Assembly (NCBI GenBank): GCA_963710205.1
Contig: CAVPZG010000006.1
Location: forward strand, 186,001-250,000
Source: Pacificimonas sp963710205
GTDB taxonomy: Bacteria; Pseudomonadota; Alphaproteobacteria; Sphingomonadales; Sphingomonadaceae
Length of the DNA: 64,000 bases
Reading direction: 5' to 3'
Shown one piece after another: positions 8,969 through 17,986 of the stretch (its first letter is position 1; each line of letters begins with the position of its first letter). The translations under genes were made by a program, and so were the position numbers. Under the pieces are notes generated by a model, which searched no databases, had not been told where the DNA came from, and saw nothing but the letters and a program-made list of their open reading frames with translations.

Positions 8969-10378
8969 ATGGCTGACACCCCCAACCTTCCGGATCGCAA
9001 GGTCTTTGCGGGTCCGCGGATGCGCCGGCTGCGCGGACGGCTGGGGTTGACGCAGACGCGCATGGCGGAGGAGCTGGGCGTATCGACGAGCTATCTGAAC
9101 CTGATCGAGCGCAACCAGCGGCCGCTGACGGCGCCGTTTCTGCTGAAGCTGTCGGAGACCTATAACGCCGACCTGCGCGAACTGATTGCCGAGGGCGAGG
9201 AGCAGGTGGAGCGGGAGGTCGCCGCGGCGCTGGCGTCGCCCTTGCTGGCCGGCCTCGACGTCGGAAAGGCGGAGCTGCAGGAATTCGTGGCCGCGCAGCC
9301 TGGCATTGCGCAGGCGCTGATCCGGCTGCACCGCGCGAAGGATGCCGATGATGGCGATGCGCCGACGCCGGGCAAGGGGCGCCCGCCACTGGAGGCCGTG
9401 CGGGACTTCATCGAGGGCGCGCGCAACCATTTTCCCGAGCTGGAGGAAGCCTGCGAGGCGCTGGCCGATGAGCTGCGCCTGGCGGGGGCGCATTTCCTGG
9501 GCAGCGTGTCGGACCGGCTGCGCGTGAAACATGGCTTCACGGTGCGGATTTTGCCCGCCGATGTGATGCCTCAGCTCTTGAGGCGGTTCGACATTCACAA
9601 TCGGCAGGTGCAGCTGTCGGAAGTGCTGGACAATGCCAGCCGCAGCTTTCACGCGGCCTATCAGCTGGCGTCTTTCGAGTTGAAAACGGAGATCGAGGCG
9701 ATCGCCGCGCGTGCCGACATGCCATCGCGGCCTGCCGAGCGGCTGCTTGTGCAGAATCTGACAAACTATTCCGCGGCGGCGCTGATGATGCCGTACAGGC
9801 GCTTTTATGAGGCGGCCGAGGGAACAGGCTATGACATTTCGCTGCTGGAAGCGCGCTTCGGTGCGGGGTTCGAGCAGGTGGCGCACCGGCTGACAACCCT
9901 GCAGCGGCCCGGCGCGCGCGGTGTGCCGTTCTTCCTGATCAGGGTGGACCGGGCGGGGAATATCTCCAAACGCTTTTCGGCGGGAAGTTCTTCATTTGCC
10001 AGAATGGGCGGCACGTGCCCGCTTTGGAATTTGCACCGCGCGTTCGAGCGGCATGGACAGCTGCTGACCCAGCTGGTCGAGCTGGAGGACGGCGCCCGGT
10101 TCCTTACCATTGCCCGGACCGTGACGGCCTATCGCCAGCCCTTTGGCCAGAGCGCGCCGGAATATGCGGTTGCACTTGGCTGTGAGACCAGGCACGCGCA
10201 CGGCCTGACCTATGCGGGCGGACTGGACCTGGACGGCGCGGCAATGCCGATTGGCATGGGGTGCCGCGATTGCACGCGCGTGGGGTGCCGGCAACGGGCC
10301 GTACCGCCCGCGCACCGCCGGATCATCATCGATGAAACGCAGCGCGGGCCGAATGCGTTCGAGTTTTCGAGTGACTGA
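8969..10378 (+). CDS. XRE-type short-chain fatty acid/acetate regulator (ScfR/RamB-like)
   Basis: The 469-residue regulator has an N-terminal Cro/C1 helix-turn-helix at about 15-72 (MAEELGVSTSYLNLIERNQR). A middle IrrE/ImmA-like region follows, with its HExxH site degenerate (SFHAAYQLA). The cysteine-rich C-terminal DUF2083-type domain (GCRDCTRVGCRQRA) ends the protein. This is the architecture of RamB (glyoxylate and acetate genes of Corynebacterium) and of ScfR-type regulators. Lying between aceA and glcB, it very probably controls both. The start follows the family N-terminus (RKVFAGPRMRRLRG), although no ribosome-binding site is visible. The palindrome at 8952-8966 suggests autoregulation. 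Confidence 0.9.
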   Translation: MADTPNLPDRKVFAGPRMRRLRGRLGLTQTRMAEELGVSTSYLNLIERNQRPLTAPFLLKLSETYNADLRELIAEGEEQVEREVAAALASPLLAGLDVGKAELQEFVAAQPGIAQALIRLHRAKDADDGDAPTPGKGRPPLEAVRDFIEGARNHFPELEEACEALADELRLAGAHFLGSVSDRLRVKHGFTVRILPADVMPQLLRRFDIHNRQVQLSEVLDNASRSFHAAYQLASFELKTEIEAIAARADMPSRPAERLLVQNLTNYSAAALMMPYRRFYEAAEGTGYDISLLEARFGAGFEQVAHRLTTLQRPGARGVPFFLIRVDRAGNISKRFSAGSSSFARMGGTCPLWNLHRAFERHGQLLTQLVELEDGARFLTIARTVTAYRQPFGQSAPEYAVALGCETRHAHGLTYAGGLDLDGAAMPIGMGCRDCTRVGCRQRAVPPAHRRIIIDETQRGPNAFEFSSD

Positions 10379-10504
10379 ACCAGATCCCTTTCCGCCAGTC
10401 CGCCGATGGGCGTCCCGCGCCGTCCGCGACCCGAGTGAGACGCGAACGCGGCCATTGGCCCCTTGCCGCCGCCGATATGAAACCATTTTTTCTGGAGCAA
10501 ATAC

Positions 10505-12616
10505 ATGACCGAGACCCGTGCCGACCTGACGATCGACCCACTGCTGTGCGATTTCATCGAAAGCCGCGCGCTGCCGGGAACGGATATCGCTCCGGATGCC
10601 TTCTGGGCCGGGTTTTCGCGGATCATAAATGGCCTGTCGCCAGTAAACGCGAAGCTGCTGAAGAAGCGCGATACGCTGCAAAAGCTGCTGGACGAATGGT
10701 ATGGCAAGCGGATGGGCCAGCCGCTCGACATAGCGGCGCAGAGAGCCGAGCTGGAACGGATCGGCTATCTGGTGAAGGCACCGAAACCGTTCAAGATCGA
10801 AACGGACAAGGTCGATCCCGAACTTTCGACCATCGCCGGGCCGCAACTGGTCGTGCCGGTCACGAACGCGCGCTATGCCCTGAATGCCGCCAATGCGCGC
10901 TGGGGCAGCCTTTACGACGCCCTCTACGGTACCGATGCTCTGGGCTCCCCACCGCCAAAGGGTGCCTATGATCCCGCACGCGGCGCGCAGGTCATCGCCT
11001 ATGCAAAGGATTTCCTGAACCGGCATTTCAAGCTGGCGTCGTCAACGCATGACAGGATTTCCGGTTACAAGATTGTCGGCGGACAGCTGGCACCCATGCT
11101 GGCCGACCCGGCACAGTTTGCCGGCTATCGCGGCGAAGCGGACGCGCCCACGGCGATCCTCCTCAAGAATAATGGTCTGCATGTTGAAATCCAGATCGAC
11201 CGCAACAGCGACATCGGCCGTACCGACAAGGCCGGGGTTGCAGACCTGCTGGTTGAATCCGCCATTTCCACCATCATCGACTGCGAAGATTCTGTCGCTG
11301 CCGTGGATGCCGAGGACAAGGTGCTGGCCTATGGCAACTGGCTGGGGCTGATGGACGGCTCCTTGCAAGAGTCGGTCGAAAAGGGCGGCGAGACGTTTAC
11401 GCGCGCGCTGGCGGGGGACCGTGACTATGTGGGGGCGGATGGCCAGACCTTCTCGCTGCCGGGGCGATCCATGCTGCTGGTCAGAAATGTCGGGCATCAC
11501 CTGATGACGGACATCGTGCGGGATGCGAACGGAAACGAGGTTCCCGAAACGCTGGTCGATGCTGTCGTGACGGCACTTTGCGCGCTGCATGACAAGGTGA
11601 ACAGCCGCGAGGGTAGTGTCTATATCGTGAAGCCGAAGCTGCACGGGCCTGAGGAGGTCGCCTTTGCCTGCGATCTGTTCGATCAGGTCGAGAAGCTGCT
11701 GGGCATGGCGGCGAACACCCTGAAAATCGGTGTCATGGACGAGGAACGGCGGACATCCGCCAACCTGGCCGCCTGCATTCACGCGGCGCGCAAGCGGCTG
11801 GTCTTCATCAATACAGGTTTCCTCGACCGGACGGGCGACGAGATTCACACCGTGATGCAGGGCGGCGCCATGAAGCGCAAGGCGGCGATCAAGCAGGATC
11901 CCTGGATTGATGCCTATGAAGCGCGCAATGTGGGCATTGGCCTTGCCTGCGGGCTGAAGGGGAGGGCGCAGATCGGAAAGGGCATGTGGGCCGCACCCGA
12001 CATGATGGCCGACATGATGGAACAGAAGATCGGGCACCTGAAGGCCGGGGCGACATGCGCGTGGGTGCCATCACCGACGGCGGCGACGCTGCACGCACTG
12101 CATTATCACGAACTGGACGTGATGGCACGGCAGGACGAACTGGCGGCATCGCCGGTCACGGACCGGCTGGACGATCTGCTGACGCCGCCGCTGGCCGCAG
12201 GTCATAACTGGTCCGAGGCCGAGATTGCCGAAGAGCTGGACAACAACTGCCAGGGCATTCTGGGCTATGTGGTGCGCTGGGTCGATGCGGGCGTCGGCTG
12301 CTCAAAGGTGCCCGATATCCACGATGTTGGCCTGATGGAGGACCGGGCGACGCTGAGGATCTCGTCCCAGCATATATCCAACTGGATCATGCACGGCGTC
12401 GTCACGGAAAAGCAGGTGCGCGCGGCGATGAAGCGGATGGCGGAGGTCGTGGACCGGCAGAATGCGGGCGATGCCAGCTATGTGCCCATGGGACCGAAAT
12501 TTACGGGACCGGCCTACCGCGCTGCGGAAGCTCTGGTGCTGAAGGGGGCATCGCAGCCGAACGGATACACGGAGTTCCTGCTGACGGAATGGCGGCGGAA
12601 GGCGAAGGCGGGGTAG
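10505..12616 (+). CDS. glcB: Malate synthase G
   Basis: The 703-residue length is typical of the monomeric G isoform rather than the shorter A form. Recognisable segments are DCEDSVAAVDAEDK near 260, GRSMLLVRNVGHH near 320, KPKLHGPEEVAFA near 378 and a C-terminal SQHISNWI. It condenses glyoxylate with acetyl-CoA to malate, completing the glyoxylate shunt begun by aceA. The start has GGAG 9 bases upstream. It lies 126 bases after the regulator on the same strand, so it may be co-transcribed with it or have its own promoter; I see no clear one. Its 3' end is overlapped on the other strand by the orphan gene at 12501-13079. Confidence 0.97.
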   Translation: MTETRADLTIDPLLCDFIESRALPGTDIAPDAFWAGFSRIINGLSPVNAKLLKKRDTLQKLLDEWYGKRMGQPLDIAAQRAELERIGYLVKAPKPFKIETDKVDPELSTIAGPQLVVPVTNARYALNAANARWGSLYDALYGTDALGSPPPKGAYDPARGAQVIAYAKDFLNRHFKLASSTHDRISGYKIVGGQLAPMLADPAQFAGYRGEADAPTAILLKNNGLHVEIQIDRNSDIGRTDKAGVADLLVESAISTIIDCEDSVAAVDAEDKVLAYGNWLGLMDGSLQESVEKGGETFTRALAGDRDYVGADGQTFSLPGRSMLLVRNVGHHLMTDIVRDANGNEVPETLVDAVVTALCALHDKVNSREGSVYIVKPKLHGPEEVAFACDLFDQVEKLLGMAANTLKIGVMDEERRTSANLAACIHAARKRLVFINTGFLDRTGDEIHTVMQGGAMKRKAAIKQDPWIDAYEARNVGIGLACGLKGRAQIGKGMWAAPDMMADMMEQKIGHLKAGATCAWVPSPTAATLHALHYHELDVMARQDELAASPVTDRLDDLLTPPLAAGHNWSEAEIAEELDNNCQGILGYVVRWVDAGVGCSKVPDIHDVGLMEDRATLRISSQHISNWIMHGVVTEKQVRAAMKRMAEVVDRQNAGDASYVPMGPKFTGPAYRAAEALVLKGASQPNGYTEFLLTEWRRKAKAG

Positions 12617-13079
12617 CGCCTAGCGCTGCCGTCAGTTGCGTACTAATTGCCTTTATCTTCGCAAGTTCGCCTTGCTCGGATTGATCATCGACCACGATGG
12701 CCCCGGGAGGGTCAATGTCCCCTGCGGGTTCGCAGCGCAGATAGAATATCCAGCCGTTTTTCCCCCGCTTTGCAACCTTTCCCACGCCGTGAGCGAGCGC
12801 ATTGCGAAAGGGCTGCCACTTTTGAAAAGCCTTTAGAAGTTTTACAGAATCCTTTCTGCCGTCTTCCGCAAGCACAGTGAGAAGCCGATCAATACGCTGA
12901 CAGGTTTGGGAGGGAATGGCTACAGACCTTTCCGCGAGGGCCGCATGGATGGCGTGCTCAGTCGCGGAAAAATGGTGAAGAGCTTCACCCCGCCAGCGAT
13001 TCATCTCTCCGATTCTGTCGGTCCGCCTTGGTATGCAGGACGCTGTCTCAGGAGAAACGGTAGATTCGGGAGTGCTCAT
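12501..13079 (-). CDS. Hypothetical protein with HEPN-like RNxxxH motif
   Basis: I do not recognise a named family for this 192-residue protein. Residues 26-75 look helical, and residues 92-97 read RNALAH followed by G. This is the Rx4H pattern, with Asn after Arg, typical of HEPN domains (often RNases in toxin, abortive-infection or CRISPR-linked proteins). The last 35 or so residues are Pro/Ala/Ser-rich and run antisense to the end of glcB for 116 bases; the true stop may be earlier if a base is wrong here. The start is uncertain: 13079 has no ribosome site, and ATG 13004 is an alternative. No antitoxin-like partner is adjacent. Confidence 0.55.
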   Translation of the reverse strand: MSTPESTVSPETASCIPRRTDRIGEMNRWRGEALHHFSATEHAIHAALAERSVAIPSQTCQRIDRLLTVLAEDGRKDSVKLLKAFQKWQPFRNALAHGVGKVAKRGKNGWIFYLRCEPAGDIDPPGAIVVDDQSEQGELAKIKAISTQLTAALGATPPSPSAAIPSAGTPCIRSAAMPPSAPELPQRGRPVP

Positions 13080-13152
13080 GGCGGACTATATCGCCGCCAA
13101 AGATTTCTAATTCCTCACCTTGTGCCGATTGTTCGCGAATTTTCGCCATGAA

Positions 13153-13187
13153 CAAAAAACGCCGCCGGTCCGGGGACCGACGGCGTT
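13153..13187 (-). terminator. Rho-independent terminator after the trypsin-like protease
   Basis: The arms 13158-13171 and 13174-13187 pair almost throughout (one mismatch). On the minus strand the hairpin is followed by six T residues. It lies 28 bases past the stop codon of the protease gene. Confidence 0.85.
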
Positions 13188-13215
13188 ATTCTTGTCCCTT
13201 GCGGGAGCGTAGGAC

Positions 13216-14383
13216 TTAGGCAGACTTGCGGCGACGAACGCGCATGGCGCCCATCATGCCGAGACCACCGAGCATCAGACCGAGCGCTGCCGGTGCGGGG
13301 ACCTGCAGGTTGCTGCGGATGAAATCCTCATGGATGAAGGTTGGGACGTAGCCCGAATATTCACCCCAACCGGAGTTGAGACCGCCGCCGAAGTCACCGA
13401 AGGTCGCACCGAAGGTGAGACCATAGGAGTTGATCGACGCGATCATGCCATCGACGAACGCCGGACCACCAGAGTCGCCACCGGAAATGCCGACTTCGGT
13501 CGCGCCACGACCAAGATCGCAGAACTTCGCGCTAGGCGCGAGACCGAGACCCAGCGTGGGGATAAGGCAGCCCTGATCGTTGGCAGCAAGGCCATTGTCG
13601 AAATCGGAAACATAGGAAAATTCAACTTCAGCCGTGCCAAAGAAATTTTCACCGCTTGCGTCGCGATCGGTAAAGAAACCGCCGAAGTCTTCGTCGCCCC
13701 AGGCGTAATCGTAACGGTTGTCGCCCTGACGAAGGCGGCCTGTACCCAGGTTGCGACCAACGGCACCGCCCGTGTCGGAACGGGCACCGTAGCCGGCAAC
13801 GTTGAAATCGACACCGGTCAGGTCACCTGCGGTGAGGATGTCGTAATCGTTGCCGTAGCTTTCGGGAACGATGAACGGCAGCGTCAGCAGCGCGATATCG
13901 TTCTGGTCAATGACTTCACCCGTATAGTTCGAATTGACCGTGTATTTCGTGACGTCGATCGTCTTGATCGCGGGGTTGTCATCGAAATAGACGTTCGTCG
14001 TCGGATCACCGTCGTAGAAGAACGCGGTCGTCTTGATCGGGTTCGCCGTGCCGGCACCGTCCGAGACACAGTGTGCCTGCCGTGACGATCGTGCGGCGGT
14101 CATTCAGGAGCGAGCCCGTGCAGACGAAACGGCCGATTTCAGGACCGTAGTCCATGAGCAGGCCAACCACACCGCGATAGGCAGCATCGGTTGCGAAATA
14201 GATTGGATCGCCGCCGCCTTCGGGTGTCGCCGTCGACGTCTGGCCGATAATCCGGCTGGATGCCGTCCAGCTTAAATCGCCCGAGGAGCCCGAAATGGTC
14301 TTTGCACCATTGGCCTGGGCGGAACCCGCGACCATCGATCCTGCCGCGATTGCGGAAAGCATGACTAAATTACTGATGCGCAT
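13216..14383 (-). CDS. Trypsin-like serine protease with PEP-CTERM-type anchor, frameshifted
   Basis: The start at 14383 (GGGGGATT upstream) gives a signal peptide MRISNLVMLSAIAAGSMVAGSAQA. The catalytic triad reads TAAHC, DIALL and GISGGDSGGP, but only if one extra base is removed. As written the first frame reads TIVTAGTLC, and the second frame starts mid-motif with AHCVSDG. Dropping one C of the pair at 14076-14077 gives TIVTAAHCVSDG and a 388-residue protein. The C-terminus VPAPAALGLMLGGLGMMG followed by RVRRRK is a PEP-CTERM-type sorting signal: VPAPA, hydrophobic helix, basic tail. It is therefore an exported protease that would be processed by an exosortase. The frameshift exactly inside the catalytic-His motif argues for a sequence error. 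Confidence 0.85.
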
Positions 14384-14683
14384 AATAATCCCCCAAATTA
14401 CGTAGGATGGATAGCACCCTGTAGTTCCCGCGCCATCCACCAAAGGTTAAGGAACCATTAAAAGAATGCGAATCATGGTAAGAGTCAAGGCCGAAATGAC
14501 CGGAAAACCTGTCCTATTTTGGGAATTCGCGACCAGAATACTTAAAATGTTACGTTAACGGCATGACTTGCGCCGATTGAAGCCGCGCTTCGATGCGGCG
14601 AAAACTCGGCATTGTAGCCTGAAGCGGCGCAGGCTAACCGCAGGGCGGTTCACATGTTCACAGACATCGTTTCAGGATAACCC
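14384..14683. other. Divergent intergenic region, 300 bases, between protease and ugd
   Basis: This stretch must carry the promoters of both divergent genes. It is AT-richer near 14440-14560 and contains TTAA repeats at about 14540-14560, but their spacing does not fit a CtrA site. I see no ORF, RNA gene or convincing -35/-10 pair. Confidence 0.4.
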
Positions 14684-15988
14684 ATGCGACTTACCATGAT
14701 CGGGACAGGCTATGTCGGCCTTGTGTCCGGAGCCTGTTTTTCCGAATTCGGCCATGATGTCGTCTGCGTCGACAGGAATCCGGCCATTGTCGAGCGATTG
14801 GAAAACGGCGAAATTCCGATCTACGAACCGGGTCTGGACGATCTGGTGGCCCGCAATGTCGCGGCGGGCCGGCTGCGCTTCACGACCGATCTTGCCGATG
14901 GTGTCCGAAACGCCGACGCGGTGTTCATTGCCGTCGGAACCCCGTCGCGCCGCGGCGATGGCCATGCCGATCTGAGCTTCGTTTACGCCGCAGCCGAAGA
15001 AGTGGCAAAGGCGGTGCCCAGCCCTTGCCTGATCGTGAACAAGTCGACCGTGCCTGTGGGCACGGGGCGGGAAGTGCAGGCGATCGCAAGCGCGGCCGCA
15101 CCGGACAAACAAATAAGCGTGGCCAGCAACCCCGAATTCCTGCGCGAAGGCTCCGCCATAGAGGACTTCATGCATCCTGACCGCGTCGTCTGCGGCGTCG
15201 ATGACGAGCATGCCGAGCGGGTGCTGCGCGCCATATACCGCCCGCTATCGCTGCGTTCGGTAAGGATCATGTTCGCCGAGCGCGAGACCGCTGAAATCAT
15301 CAAATATGCCGCCAACGCCTTCCTGGCGGTGAAAATCAGCTTCATCAACGAAATCAGCGATCTTTGCGAGAAGGTCGGCGCGGATGTGCAGGAGGTGGCG
15401 AGAGGCATCGGCCTTGACGGGCGCATCGGCCCGAAATTCCTGCACCCTGGACCGGGCTATGGCGGATCCTGTTTTCCAAAGGACACTCTGGCGCTCCTGA
15501 GAACGTCCGAGGAAGCGGGGGTGCCGCTGAAGATCGTGCAGGCGACGGTCGATGTGAACAACGAACGCAAGCGCGCGATGGCGCAGCGTGTGATCGAGGC
15601 CTGCGGCGGATCCGTGGAGGGCAAGACCGTTGCGTCGCTGGGCCTCGCCTTCAAGCCAAATACCGACGACATGCGCGAGTCGCCCTCGCTCGACATCCTG
15701 CCGATGCTGATCGAGGCGGGCGCAAAGGTGGTCGCGCATGACCCTGCGGCCATGACGGCGGCGGCGCCGCTGCTGCCGGGTGTGGAAATGGCGGCGACGG
15801 CCTATGAAGCGCTGGCCGGAGCGGACGCGGCGGTCCTGATCACCGAGTGGAACGAATATCGCGCGCTCGATCTTGCGCGCGTGAAGGGCATGATGAAACG
15901 ACCGGTGTTCGTCGATCTGAGAAATGTCTATCCGCCGCAGGAGATGCGGGACGCGGGCTTTACCTACTCGTCCATCGGCCGCGCCTGA
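14684..15988 (+). CDS. ugd: UDP-glucose 6-dehydrogenase
   Basis: The 434-residue protein is a normal-length NAD-dependent enzyme that oxidises UDP-glucose twice to UDP-glucuronate, a precursor for capsule and exopolysaccharide. Residues 1-30 hold the Rossmann motif MIGTGYVGLVSGACFSEFG. The central domain carries FAERETAEIIKYAANAFLAVKISFINE with the catalytic lysine. The catalytic cysteine is at about residue 263 in GPGYGGSCFPKD. The C-terminal UDP-binding domain includes GLAFKPNTDDMRESPS. No polysaccharide cluster surrounds it. Its stop is immediately followed by the convergent hisE stop. Confidence 0.97.
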   Translation: MRLTMIGTGYVGLVSGACFSEFGHDVVCVDRNPAIVERLENGEIPIYEPGLDDLVARNVAAGRLRFTTDLADGVRNADAVFIAVGTPSRRGDGHADLSFVYAAAEEVAKAVPSPCLIVNKSTVPVGTGREVQAIASAAAPDKQISVASNPEFLREGSAIEDFMHPDRVVCGVDDEHAERVLRAIYRPLSLRSVRIMFAERETAEIIKYAANAFLAVKISFINEISDLCEKVGADVQEVARGIGLDGRIGPKFLHPGPGYGGSCFPKDTLALLRTSEEAGVPLKIVQATVDVNNERKRAMAQRVIEACGGSVEGKTVASLGLAFKPNTDDMRESPSLDILPMLIEAGAKVVAHDPAAMTAAAPLLPGVEMAATAYEALAGADAAVLITEWNEYRALDLARVKGMMKRPVFVDLRNVYPPQEMRDAGFTYSSIGRA

Positions 15989-16306
15989 TCAGGAGCGGCG
16001 GCTGGCCTTCTCGGCAAGGCCGGACTGTCCCTCCCGGCGGGCGAGCTCGGTGTCGATGTCCGCAGGGGTGATGCCTGCGTCGGCCCACAGGATCGCGAGA
16101 TGGAAGAGCAGGTCGGCGCTTTCGGAAACAAGAGCGACCCGGTCATCCTGCACGGCGGCGATGACGGTTTCGACGGCCTCCTCGCCGACCTTTTCGGCGA
16201 TCTTTGCCCGGCCCTGCGCCATCAGCCGGGCGGTATGGCTTTTATCGGGACTGGCGGTGCGGCGCTGTTCGACGATCGCGGCGAGACGGGCGAGCGTGTC
16301 CGTCAT
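15989..16306 (-). CDS. hisE: Phosphoribosyl-ATP pyrophosphatase
   Basis: The 105-residue protein has the MazG-like helical fold with KIAEKVGEEAVETVIAA and ESADLLFHLAILWADAG, the conserved acidic Mg2+-binding helices. It hydrolyses phosphoribosyl-ATP to phosphoribosyl-AMP, the second step of histidine synthesis. It is a stand-alone HisE and not fused to HisI, which is usual in alphaproteobacteria; hisI is not in the window. Its start overlaps the hisF stop by 4 bases, so the two are translationally coupled at the end of the his operon. Confidence 0.95.
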   Translation of the reverse strand: MTDTLARLAAIVEQRRTASPDKSHTARLMAQGRAKIAEKVGEEAVETVIAAVQDDRVALVSESADLLFHLAILWADAGITPADIDTELARREGQSGLAEKASRRS

Positions 16307-17082
16307 GCCGCCGCCTCCAATCCTGTATTGCGGACGCTGATCCCAGCCGCGCGCATGGCGGCGCGGGCCTCGCCGATACTGACTTCCCCGAAGTGGAAAA
16401 TGCTGGCGGCAAGGACGGCGCTGGCATGGCCTTCGGTCACGCCCTCGACGAGGTGGCGGACATTGCCGACGCCGCCCGAGGCGATGACAGGGACCGGAAC
16501 GGCGTCCGCGATGGCGCGGGTAAGGGCAAGGTCATAGCCATCCTTCGTCCCGTCGCGGTCCATGCTGGTCAGGAGGATTTCGCCCGCGCCCTTCTCGACG
16601 GCAAGCCTTGCGAATTCCACGGCGTCAATGCCGGTTTCGCGGCGGCCGCCATGCGTGAAGATTTCTGAGCGCGTATCGGACACGCGCTTCGCATCGACGG
16701 CGCAGACGATGCACTGCGAGCCAAAGGCCTGGGCGAGGCGCGAGATGACATCGGGGTCTCTGACGGCGGCGGAATTGACGGCGACCTTGTCGGCGCCGGC
16801 GAGCAAAAGCGCACGCGCATCGGCAACCTCGCGCACACCTCCGCCCACAGTCAGGGGCACGAAACATTCGTCGGCGGTGCGGCGGACGATGTCGAGCAGC
16901 GTGCCGCGATTTTCATGGGTGGCCGCGATGTCGAGAAAACAAATCTCGTCCGCGCCCGCCGCATCATAGGCGCGCGCCGCCTCGACGGGATCGCCCGCAT
17001 CGCGCAGGGAAACGAAATTCACGCCCTTCACAACGCGCCCCTCGGCGACATCGAGGCAGGGAATGATGCGGACAGCGGCCAT
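16303..17082 (-). CDS. hisF: Imidazole glycerol phosphate synthase subunit HisF
   Basis: The 259-residue (beta/alpha)8 barrel has both catalytic aspartates in place: IPCLDVAEGRVVKG (Asp11) and AVDAKR near residue 130. The two phosphate-binding loops TVGGGVR and ASGGVGN are also present. It is the cyclase half of IGP synthase, using ammonia delivered by HisH to form imidazole glycerol phosphate and AICAR. HisH is encoded two genes upstream. The 105-base gap before it, at 17083-17187, shows no promoter that I would trust. Confidence 0.97.
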   Translation of the reverse strand: MAAVRIIPCLDVAEGRVVKGVNFVSLRDAGDPVEAARAYDAAGADEICFLDIAATHENRGTLLDIVRRTADECFVPLTVGGGVREVADARALLLAGADKVAVNSAAVRDPDVISRLAQAFGSQCIVCAVDAKRVSDTRSEIFTHGGRRETGIDAVEFARLAVEKGAGEILLTSMDRDGTKDGYDLALTRAIADAVPVPVIASGGVGNVRHLVEGVTEGHASAVLAASIFHFGEVSIGEARAAMRAAGISVRNTGLEAAA

Positions 17083-17187
17083 GGAAGCGGTCCCTAGCGA
17101 CGTCCGTAGCTTCCCGCACCCCCTGAGCTGCCACCCATGATCATGTTTCGGTGAATGGCAGGAGGATGGGTGCGGACAGGCAAGGGT

Positions 17188-17934
17188 TTACGCGGCAATG
17201 GAAAGCGCCTGTTTCAGCGTCATTCGGCCATCATAAAGCGCCCGTCCAACGATGACGCCGGTGATGCCGCCATGCTGCCCTGACTTGGACGAGATTTTCT
17301 TGAGGGCGCGGATGTCCTCGGGGCCGGCGACGCCGCCAGATGCGATGACGGGAAGGGTTGTGGCTTCGGCGAGGGCCTGGGTGGCTTCGATATTGACGCC
17401 CGACAGCATGCCGTCCCGGCCGACATCGGTGAAGAGCAGGCTTGTCACGCCCGCATCCTCGAAACGGCGGGCGAGGTCGATGACAGGGATTTCGGAGGTT
17501 TCCGCCCAACCTTCGGTGGTCACGAAGCCGCCGCGCGCATCGACGGCAACGACGATGCGGCCTGGCAGGTCCTCGGCGGCCTTCTTGACGAGATCGGGGT
17601 CTTTCAGCGCGGCGGTGCCAAGGACGATGCGCTTCACGCCGAGGTCGGTCCAGTTGCGTATGGCGCCGCGCGTGCGGATGCCGCCGCCCAGCTGGACGCG
17701 GCCCGGAAAGGCCTTGACGATGCGCTCTATAATGGCGGCGTTTTTCGATCTGCCCTCTGCGGCGCCGTTGAGATCAACGACATGCAGCCATTCCGCACCG
17801 TCCTTTGCGAAGGCGCGGGCCTGTTCGGCGGGGTCATCGGAATAGACCGTTGCGCGCGCCATGTCGCCTTCCGACAGGCGAACAACTTCGCCGTCCTTGA
17901 CGTCGATGGCGGGGTAAATCGTGAAGGGGATCAA
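17188..17934 (-). CDS. hisA: Phosphoribosylformimino-AICAR ribotide isomerase
   Basis: The 248-residue barrel is homologous to HisF. The catalytic Asp8 is in YPAIDVKDGEVVRL, the second (VDARGG) is near residue 129, and the phosphate loops are QLGGGIR and ASGGVAG. It carries out the Amadori rearrangement of ProFAR to PRFAR, which HisF-HisH then consumes. It sits in the order hisB-hisH-hisA-hisF-hisE, 52 bases after hisH. Confidence 0.97.
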   Translation of the reverse strand: MIPFTIYPAIDVKDGEVVRLSEGDMARATVYSDDPAEQARAFAKDGAEWLHVVDLNGAAEGRSKNAAIIERIVKAFPGRVQLGGGIRTRGAIRNWTDLGVKRIVLGTAALKDPDLVKKAAEDLPGRIVVAVDARGGFVTTEGWAETSEIPVIDLARRFEDAGVTSLLFTDVGRDGMLSGVNIEATQALAEATTLPVIASGGVAGPEDIRALKKISSKSGQHGGITGVIVGRALYDGRMTLKQALSIAA

Positions 17935-17986
17935 TTTTCTCCGAAAAAGCCAGTGCGGTACGGCACAGGCTTCCTAGAAGAAACCT

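Noticed and set aside
8834..9886. Minus-strand ORF (350 codons) opposite the XRE-type regulator
   Set aside because: Shadow frame, rich in Arg/Gln/His with no motifs; also covers the regulatory intergenic region.
14540..14560. CtrA-like TTAA repeat upstream of ugd
   Set aside because: Spacing between the TTAA boxes is 9 bases, not the required 7.
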